From Anaspis maculata (lineage: Eukaryota; Arthropoda; Insecta; Coleoptera; Scraptiidae), in NCBI GenBank assembly GCA_949128115.1, contig OX421961.1:103462363-103526362 (forward strand): a DNA stretch of 64,000 nt. The letters run 5' to 3'. The notes beneath the pieces are model-generated. The model made no database searches. It was not told the DNA's origin and saw nothing but the letters and a program-made list of their open reading frames with translations. This document shows positions 57,150 through 64,000 of this stretch, piece after piece. The position numbers and the translations under genes are program-made. Each line of letters starts with the position of its first letter. Position 1 is the first letter of the stretch.

Positions 57150-59090
57150 TTCCAAATGGTTTGATAAATCGAAATCGTTTTTCGTTAATCGAATCTTACC
57201 TGTTTTAGCTCGACACCTGTTGCATTTGAAAACGATCGGTCAACTATATAGGGTGATCTCGAGGTATCTTGGAATGGCTCACCAGAACTAACAGTCCTGT
57301 TGCATATAGGATGTTTCATAAAGCCCAAAAAAATAGTAAAAAAATTACTCGACTTTTACTTTTGAAGTTGTGGAGGGTCATTCTAGTTTTCTTATTTCTG
57401 AAGATTCAAGTACTCTGCGTTAGTGACAATATTATGAGACAGAAATATCAACCACTGGATGTGTATTGAATTTCCATTTACTATGCAGGGTGAACCAATT
57501 ATCTGAGCGAGGCTTTTTCTTGATATACAAACGCGATCTGGGGGAGCTAGACTGTTTTTTTTTAAATCATATTCCAATTTTGCCATCATTCTTCACTTAG
57601 GTGATGCGATGTGAAACTCAAGTGCAATGCGTTTGTTATAGTTTTCCGATATATTTAGCTGCTCCCCAGCTGATTCTAAATTATAAAATATTCCAGAATT
57701 ATAAAAATGTTTGGGAGGTTGCGTTTTGGAATGTTCTGTAATTGTTTTTAATGGTTACGTAATGGAAGCCGCCCCATGGACCTAATTATACTCCACCTGC
57801 CTTTACCTACACTGGCAGATACGTTTCATGGTAGCCCCCTTGAAAGTTGCGTGCATCCATGTGACTATAATAACGGCGGTTTTTCGAAAAAACGCTCAAG
57901 TATTCTTTTCTACCTCATACCCAGTGACGCCGAACAGTTTTGTCTCCGGGCTAAATCCGGATCGTCTAGTCCTACCGATAGGATTTTGTGTGGTCCTCTC
58001 TGTGCATCCTTTTATTTTGCGAATCCTCCGAAGATAGATTGATCTTGAAGACAGTAGTCGGCAATGATATCACCTTGATGGATTAACTTTATATGTTTGC
58101 ACAGAAAACACTGTCCGCTTCAGAGCCGACAGAATTATTTATGTATAACAATATGAGAGTTAACGCCTACCCTACGTGGACCTACCACAATGTAATGTCA
58201 GCATCGGTATACCTGCTTTTCAGGTGACGGCTGTCCCGTCGATCATGGAAATGTAATAAAGCCACGAGGCAGATACATAAAAAGTGACTGGAAATGTATT
58301 AAACTGAAGACACATCTAATCTGCTCCGGAGAGCCGACAAAAGTCGTGTTTTGCACCAAAAAAGATTTAAAAGGTAAAACTTAATTCTTCAAGGCTGTTA
58401 ACTTAACGACCGCCAGTCAATTAACCGTAGTAAAATATACAACGTCTATACCTGACGATGCGATGGCCCGATGGGTGAGTTTTCCCCTTATTAGTGCGAT
58501 GCGCCTCATATGCCTACGTTTCCATTCATTCACGAAAAAGCCATCATTTCCTCTGGATGGGGGGACTTTGTAATTATATCCTGACGCGTTTTCATTTGGA
58601 TTTCTTTGTGTTCCAATTTTTCACTCGCGCGCCAAAGCCAATTAGGAACGGGGATCGTGTATACCCGCACAAGACGACGTGTATATGCAACACCACCAAG
58701 ATAAGTAGCGTGTGCTTTTCGAAAAGTTTAATATTGTGCGAGTGCGCGTCGAGTACACAGCATTTGTTAGCGCTCGCTGAGTTAATTAATAAATTAGTCC
58801 TTTTGACGGCGCCAGTCGGCATTTCTGAAAGAAAAAAATAATACATTTTTAACAGGATCCTTAAAGGCATCAACGCCTTTCTGGGTGTACAGTCGGTGAT
58901 AAAAAATGCTGTCTGCGTTCGCCTGTTCGCGATGGTCCAAGATAAATGACTGATGATTTGGTTTGTTGACCTGGGCTCTTAGGCGGCCGTTTAGGGAAAT
59001 CGCTGCTGTCACTGATGCATGTGTACCTAAGTTTTGTTTCGGAGTTGATTAATTTTGTGCAAAGGAGCTTTAAACTATAAGAGGTACTTC
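57150..59090. other. Intergenic DNA, CpG-richer at 58.5-58.8 kb
   Basis: Tc1/mariner-end-like AGGGTGA words occur at 57250 and 57487. The 58640-58780 part has more CG dinucleotides than its surroundings and might be regulatory, but no exon is recognisable. Confidence 0.35.
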
Positions 59091-59097
59091 TAGAACC

Positions 59098-59215
59098 ACA
59101 CTTACCTCGGGTTCCACCAAAATTTTTAGATAGTTGCTATGCACCAGCCAATAGGATGGCCAGTTGCTTAGTTACTCTGAGAGTGATAAAGCTGGTGGAA
59201 CTCTAGGTAAGTGAT
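59098..59215. mobile_element. Short MITE-like inverted repeat
   Basis: CACTTACCTCGGGTTCCACCA at the left matches the complement of TGGTGGAACTCTAGGTAAGTG at the right with few mismatches, on about 118 bp. Confidence 0.65.
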
Positions 59216-59440
59216 TTGAAGTAGGTAATACTTACACCACACCAAATAAATATCTATGCAAAAGATTTATTGTACTTCAAAATGATTAGAAAACAATGCA
59301 ATCCAGGCCCTAGCTAACCTGATGGATATACGACCTCATTAACAAGAATAGCTATCAAGCAGAACGACGTTGCGGATTCCGCGAGAAAATGAACTGGTTG
59401 ACAATAGTAGTACAGGAATTTTAGCTGAAATATCACTTCA

Positions 59441-61536
59441 ACCTCAAAAAAAATACTGTAGTCGTGAAAATCACAGGTTCTGTTCAGAATTTTGTACTCT
59501 TTCCAAATTTTTGGGTTTCAGAAAAATCCCATCGGAGGCTTTTTTTTAGAGCTGTCAAAAGTCTGAAGACTGATAATTCTGAACAATTTCAAATTAAGCT
59601 CAGTTTTTCATGAGATTTCAAGTATACACAGTTATTTGGAGACTGCAAATGTTGAGAATGAACATACGAACAATTCTAAACCAAACACGATGGAAAATTT
59701 CATAGTTCTGTTGGAATATTCTGATCTTTTCTGTCAAATGTATATGATACAGGGAAAATAGTAAAAAAATCACTGAAACCTTGGAAAAAGTATGGACGTC
59801 CTGAAAATTTCATATTCTGTTCAGAATTGGATGCCCTTCTACATACCTGAAATTGACAGAAATCCCACCCCGGGGTTTCAAGTTATTGGAGGGGGGGTGA
59901 TCAGTTGCAACTCAAAATGGAGGGGATGAAACCCGTTAATCCATTGGATGCAAATACATCTCATTTCGACGCATCATATCTCGTTGATACCATTTTGGAA
60001 CAAAAAGTGTCGATCATTGTTGAGGGGGGATCGTGGGAGGGGCGGAGCTCGGCTAGGTGATTCTTTTTGTTTTCCTGGTCATATATAACCGATCACGACA
60101 AGTTTGGTATCTTTTCCGACTAAATTGAAACTCCTGACCTCGAATCCGATGTGTAAAATTGAATAGAAACAAGTTTGAACAAGTTAACTTGAAAAAACTT
60201 GTTTTTTTCTTTGGCAATCTTGGCAGTTTTTTTTTCACTGTTAGAGGTCTGAAATCCTCATAAATATTTCAAGAACCATTAGATTCAAGTGTCTTTTTCA
60301 TGAAAATCATTGACTCAACGTATTATTCTGTTTTTTGATATTAAAAAATCAATTTGATCCTGTGAGTCGATCCGGCGTGGTGTCTACTACTGACCAGAAC
60401 ACTACAACATGCACCTGCAAATATAAATAGCTCAAACTCAAAACCGTGCAGAGCGATCCACAGCGATTTTGTTTTATGTTATAGCAAATTCAATTCTGCA
60501 GAGATCCTTGAACTTTCAAAGATTATTATTTGTTCAATAGTTTGAGCTACTTTTATTTGCAAGCGCATGTTTTAGTGTTCTGGTTATTAGTAGAAACCGC
60601 GCCGGACCGACTCACAGGTTCAAATTGATTTTTTAATATCCAGAAACAAAATAGTACATCGAGTAGATGATTTTCGTAAAGGAGACACTTCAATCTAATG
60701 GACCATGAACTATTCTCTAGGGATTCAGACCTCTAACAGTAAAAAAAATTGTCAAAATTGCCAAAGAAAAAAACAAGTTTTTTCAAGTTAACTTGTTCAA
60801 ACTTGTTTCTATTCAAATTTACACCTCGGATTCGAGGTCAGGAGTTTCAATTTAGTCGGAAAAGATACCAAACTTGTCGTGATCGGTTATATGTGACCAG
60901 GAAAACAAAAAAAATCACCTAGCCGACCTCCGCCCCTCCCACGACCCCCCCTCAACAATGATCGACACTTTTTGTTCCAAAATGGTATCAACGAGATATG
61001 ATGCATCGAATTGAGATGTATTTGCATCCAACGGATTAACGGGTTTCATCCCCTCCATTTTGAGATGCAACTGATCACGCCCCCTCCAATAACTTAAAAC
61101 CTCGGAGTGGGATTTCTGTCAATTTCAGGTATGTTGAAGGGCATTCAATTCTAAACAGAATATAAAATTTTCAGGACGTCCATATTTTTTCCAAGGTTTT
61201 AGCGGATTTTTCTACTATTTTTTCTGTATCATATACATTTGACAGAAAAAATCAGAATATTCCAACAGAACTATGAAATTTTCCATCGTGTTTGGTTCAG
61301 AATTGTTCGTATGTTCATTCTCAACATTTGCAGTCTCCACATAACTGTGTATACTTGAAATCTCATGAAAAATTGAGTTTAATTTGAAATTGTTCGGAAT
61401 CATAAGTTTTCAGATTTTTGACAGCTCTAAAAAAAAAGCCTCCGCTGGGATTTTTCTGAAAACCAAAAATTTGGAAAGAGCACAAAATTCTGAACAAAAC
61501 CTGTGATTTTCACGACTACAGTATCTTTTTTGAGGT
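59441..61536. repeat. 2.1-kb fold-back block 7
   Basis: ACCTCAAAAAAAATACTGTAG faces CTACAGTATCTTTTTTGAGGT. Arms of about 1 kb run almost without gaps to a loop near 60.43-60.54 kb. They include CCCCCCCTCAA/TTGAGGGGGG and ACTTGTTCAAACTTGTTTCTAT pairs. Frames at 60053-60238 and 61215-61403 come from arm sequence. One side ends where the gypsy remnant begins. Confidence 0.9.
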
Positions 61537-61544
61537 CAAAATCG

Positions 61545-62160
61545 ATTTTTCTTGGGCTATAGATGCAGTGAACCAAAAGGCATCAAACTGGGCTGGTACA
61601 ATCTACTACCAGCAAGAATGCGGTCATCTCTTTGTCCTAAGGATGAGGTCCAACTTACCAATAGCCTTCGAGCCAAGCGTCGAAGACCATCTCGATCTAG
61701 ACAGTGTGCTCAAAGTGCGTGGCAGTGGATCGCTGTTCTCCTTTGTTACATCATTGAGTTTGCAGTTTTCCACGCAAACTCGCGTAGGTACTCCTGTCAT
61801 TCTTTGTAACCAAAACCACCGGTGCTGACCATAGCTTCGCTGATTCTCCTATCACGACTTCATCCAAAGTTTTTCAAAAGCTTCGACTCTTCTTCTTGCT
61901 TTGCCAATGGTAGGCCAATTGGGAGCTTACCGAATTGGAGCGGCGTTCTCGGTGTTTATGCGATGTTGATGTTGCTAGTCCTCCCAGAAGAATTGCCCTG
62001 CATCGCAAAGGCTGTGGTTATTCTTGAATTAATTACGTCGCAAGTTCCTTCTTCTTCTTCTTCTTCTCACTCATGTGCTTCCATTCGGGCGAGAAGATCT
62101 TCACTATCTTTTTTCCAAGAGCTTCGAAGCCAAAGCCCTCATTGACACATTTTCACAACG
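61545..62160 (-). pseudogene. Ty3/gypsy reverse transcriptase fragments
   Basis: Reading leftward, LPLAKQEEESKLLKNF is followed by WSAPVVLVTKND and later by VFDAWLEGYW, corresponding to the start of gypsy RT (SPVVLVKK...FSTLDLKSGYW in the family). Frameshifts and stops separate the pieces. The element is cut off at 61545 by fold-back 7 before the catalytic YxDD. Confidence 0.65.
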
Positions 62161-62409
62161 TGGGATCCATTCTACTGGTCCATATTTGTGCAGGGTTTCT
62201 CCTTCCTTGATTTTATTGCATGCTCGTTCGGGTTAATGATTATTACTGGGACTTTTGGCTTGTTCATGCTGTTCAATGTCTTATCCATGATACAGTTAGC
62301 ACCTGTGTCGGGTTCAGCAATGCCGGCGACATGTTCTCCAGGTTTTCAGCTTAGTGTTACCCACACAAATCTTCGGAGCTAGGCCATACACGAACGGTTC
62401 AAGTTAAAA

Positions 62410-62604
62410 TTAGGCAGATATCCTTTGTGGTCTTATGGAAGTTTTCAGCGCCATCCTCTCAATTCCGATCTTGAATATACGTTGTCCAACATCCAGGTTA
62501 AATCCGTACTTGTCAATCAAGTCCAGGCCAAGTATGAAGTCGTCAACAATGTCAGCGATCAGGTCCATTTCTCGCAGTAAAAACCGTCCAAAGCGAATGC
62601 TCAC
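62410..62604 (-). pseudogene. Ty3/gypsy protease-region fragment
   Basis: The frame contains ADIVDDFILGLDLIDKYGF, matching the ILGLD(F/L) segment after the catalytic Asp in gypsy proteases. The N-terminal catalytic D(S/T)G is not in this frame; a GATKS-like remnant lies just to its right near 62.68 kb. Order with flanking pieces agrees with gag-PR-RT on the minus strand. Confidence 0.65.
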
Positions 62605-62716
62605 TTAAGCTTCTCCGTAAAATGTAGCAGAACTCTCCGGTGGCTATATTCAAGCCACGAGTCGAACGATTCGACTTTGTGGCTCCAGTATCGATAAGGT
62701 GAACGCAGTTGTTCTT

Positions 62717-62938
62717 TCAAGCTTCACATTCAGAGAAGGCTATTGGGTGACTTCCGGACTGGGAGTTCTTCGTTCTGGTCTGGGGCAGTCGGATGAACTC
62801 GAATTTTGCCTGCAGTCCCGACGCGGATGTCCCCGGTCCTGGTTCCCCGCAGCCGAAGCAACGTGTCCTGCCCCCTGTTCTTGACCCGCTATCCCACGGC
62901 TTCATTTGAGGCAGGGCATCTAGCATTTTCTGCAACAT
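62717..62938 (-). pseudogene. Ty3/gypsy Gag nucleocapsid fragment
   Basis: The frame has TRCFGCGEPG, the beginning of a CCHC zinc knuckle whose last residues are displaced by a frame change. It lies between Gag and protease pieces, as expected. Confidence 0.55.
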
Positions 62939-63091
62939 TCCTCGGTTGAGTCATTATCAGCATGGATTACCTATATAGTTCTTCATAATTTATTCATAGT
63001 TGACGTCTCGACTACGACGGAAGCAGTGCGTCTTTGGCAGCTGGATGAGGGCATCGCTGATCTTAGCCGGATTACTGATCATAACAAATTG

Positions 63092-63442
63092 TCACAGATC
63101 GCGATTGCTCAATCCGTTCATGAATGTATATCTGGCAATGTCCGCCAAAAGGTTTGTTGGATGATTCGGATAGATTAGGTGAGCCAGCCGTTGGTCGTTG
63201 GCTTCAAATTCCTGCAAGATTTTCCGCTTCGTTGTGTCTATTTCTTTGCTCTCCGTAGTCGTCTGAAGCAGCTCCAGTGTTGAGTTTCTGGAAGCCAGGA
63301 CTAATGCTGTAGCTTGGTCATCCTCGCTCCATTCATTGGCTTCGGCAGCGGTGGCGAACTGTTCCTCATAGGTTGTCCATGAGCTTTGTCCATCGTGAGT
63401 TGGCATCAGCTTCACATGATGGATACCGGCCGAAGTGACCAT
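63092..63442 (-). pseudogene. Ty3/gypsy Gag fragment
   Basis: SSWTTYEEQFATAAEANEWS followed by ATALVLASRNSTLELLQ is the conserved start of a gypsy-type Gag. LQEFEANDQRLAHLIYP follows. Some residues normally between these blocks are missing, so the copy is internally deleted. A coiled, charged segment continues to its right to about 63.6 kb. Confidence 0.65.
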
Positions 63443-63479
63443 CGTAGTACTAGCGGCAGTTTTTTAGACTTGTTGTTTC

Positions 63480-64000
63480 AGCTCCGTCGTATTGTCCTCC
63501 ATCGCTACCATTCTTTCTTCTATCATCGCAACTATTTTTTCTTCTCGCTTGTTAACACTGTCACTACCGTTGAAGTACCGCGTTTGTTGTTTCACAATAG
63601 TCAGTATTTCTTCCTTTTCTTCTAGACGTTTCTTTTCCTATTTCCTATCTTTCTGGAAGATTCTTCAGTTCTAACTTCTACTTTTTCTGCAAGGCGTTGT
63701 GCTTGTAGAAGATTCTTAAGCTTTTCTTTTTCTTCTGGACGCTTCTTCTCCTGATCTTATAGAAGACTTTTATGCTGCTACATGACCGACAGGTTTTTAG
63801 ATACACGCAAACAACACCACAGTGGACGAGCCACTGGGCAGATTCTGTCTGCTTCTGGGCTGACTGAAACTCCTTCTCGGGTGGTCCTGGGTGGAACCCC
63901 CAGAGTACTATACGTCTGCAGTACCGGCAGTACGGCAATGTGTAAAGGAAAACTGGCAGCTTGGCCAGGGAGACTGACAAAGTCAGGGACGTACCAGCGC
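63480..64000 (-). other. Probable Gag leader / flank of gypsy remnant
   Basis: TTC/TTT-rich sequence that on the minus strand encodes a Glu/Lys-rich stretch, possibly the coiled N-terminus of Gag. No LTR end is recognisable before the window ends. Confidence 0.35.

Noticed and set aside
57247..57495. Possible mariner MITE with AGGGTGA ends
   Set aside because: The two ends are in the same orientation rather than inverted, and no duplication is visible.
63678..63980. 100-codon minus-strand frame at the window edge
   Set aside because: No Gag or other motif and partly Lys-run low complexity; left as flank.
1..64000. CRISPR arrays, bacterial operons, rRNA or tRNA genes
   Set aside because: Repeat spacing, gene structure and introns are eukaryotic; no tRNA cloverleaf or rRNA core seen by eye.

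Overview
This window is a eukaryotic nuclear segment, almost certainly from an insect. It is AT-rich, has no operon-like gene packing, and is crowded with insect-type transposable elements: BEL/Pao, Ty3/gypsy, Jockey-like and other LINEs, hAT, Tc1/mariner and pogo/Tigger. A hemipteran fits the style best, but nothing here proves the species. No long host gene can be called with confidence. I see only short candidate exons near promoter-like patches around 34.9, 39.7, 41.0, 45.1 and 46.4 kb.

Layout. 1-4.1 kb: unassigned AT-rich DNA with a GAGAC palindromic repeat and hAT-like pieces. 4.1-12.5 kb: three consecutive long fold-back (inverted repeat) blocks. 12.5-16.4 kb: a satellite-like array with a dimeric higher-order period of about 525 bp, interrupted by a 5'-truncated LINE flanked by 74-bp duplications. 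16.6-24.2 kb: a fold-back carrying a hAT MITE, then a near-perfect palindrome with 2.46-kb arms. The palindrome is built from the 3' end of a decayed multi-exon gene whose product has a GCDTT motif and a cysteine-rich tail. 24.6-34.1 kb: a three-level nest in which a mariner-like MITE was hit by a very young BEL/Pao retrotransposon (968/970-bp LTRs, 5-bp target duplication), and that element's pol was hit by a 1.4-kb hAT element (8-bp duplication). 34-41 kb: small MITEs, promoter-like motifs and a pogo remnant. 41.4-43.6 kb: another fold-back. 43.6-48.9 kb: the best candidates for host exons. 48.9-50.2 kb: a fold-back with a Tc1-like fragment in its loop. 51-53 kb: short tandem repeats. 56.1-57.1 kb: a Jockey-like LINE 3' end with poly-A and target duplication. 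59.4-61.5 kb: another fold-back. 61.5-64 kb: a decayed gypsy gag-pol on the minus strand.

The main theme is inverted repeats. Eight fold-backs longer than 1 kb cover about 21 kb, roughly one third of the window, and several share a 14-bp motif (AGCGATTTGACCCG) at matching positions in opposite orientation. If transcribed, such loci would form long hairpin RNAs, so small-RNA production is a testable idea. Sequence alone does not show whether they move as elements or arose by local inverted duplication.
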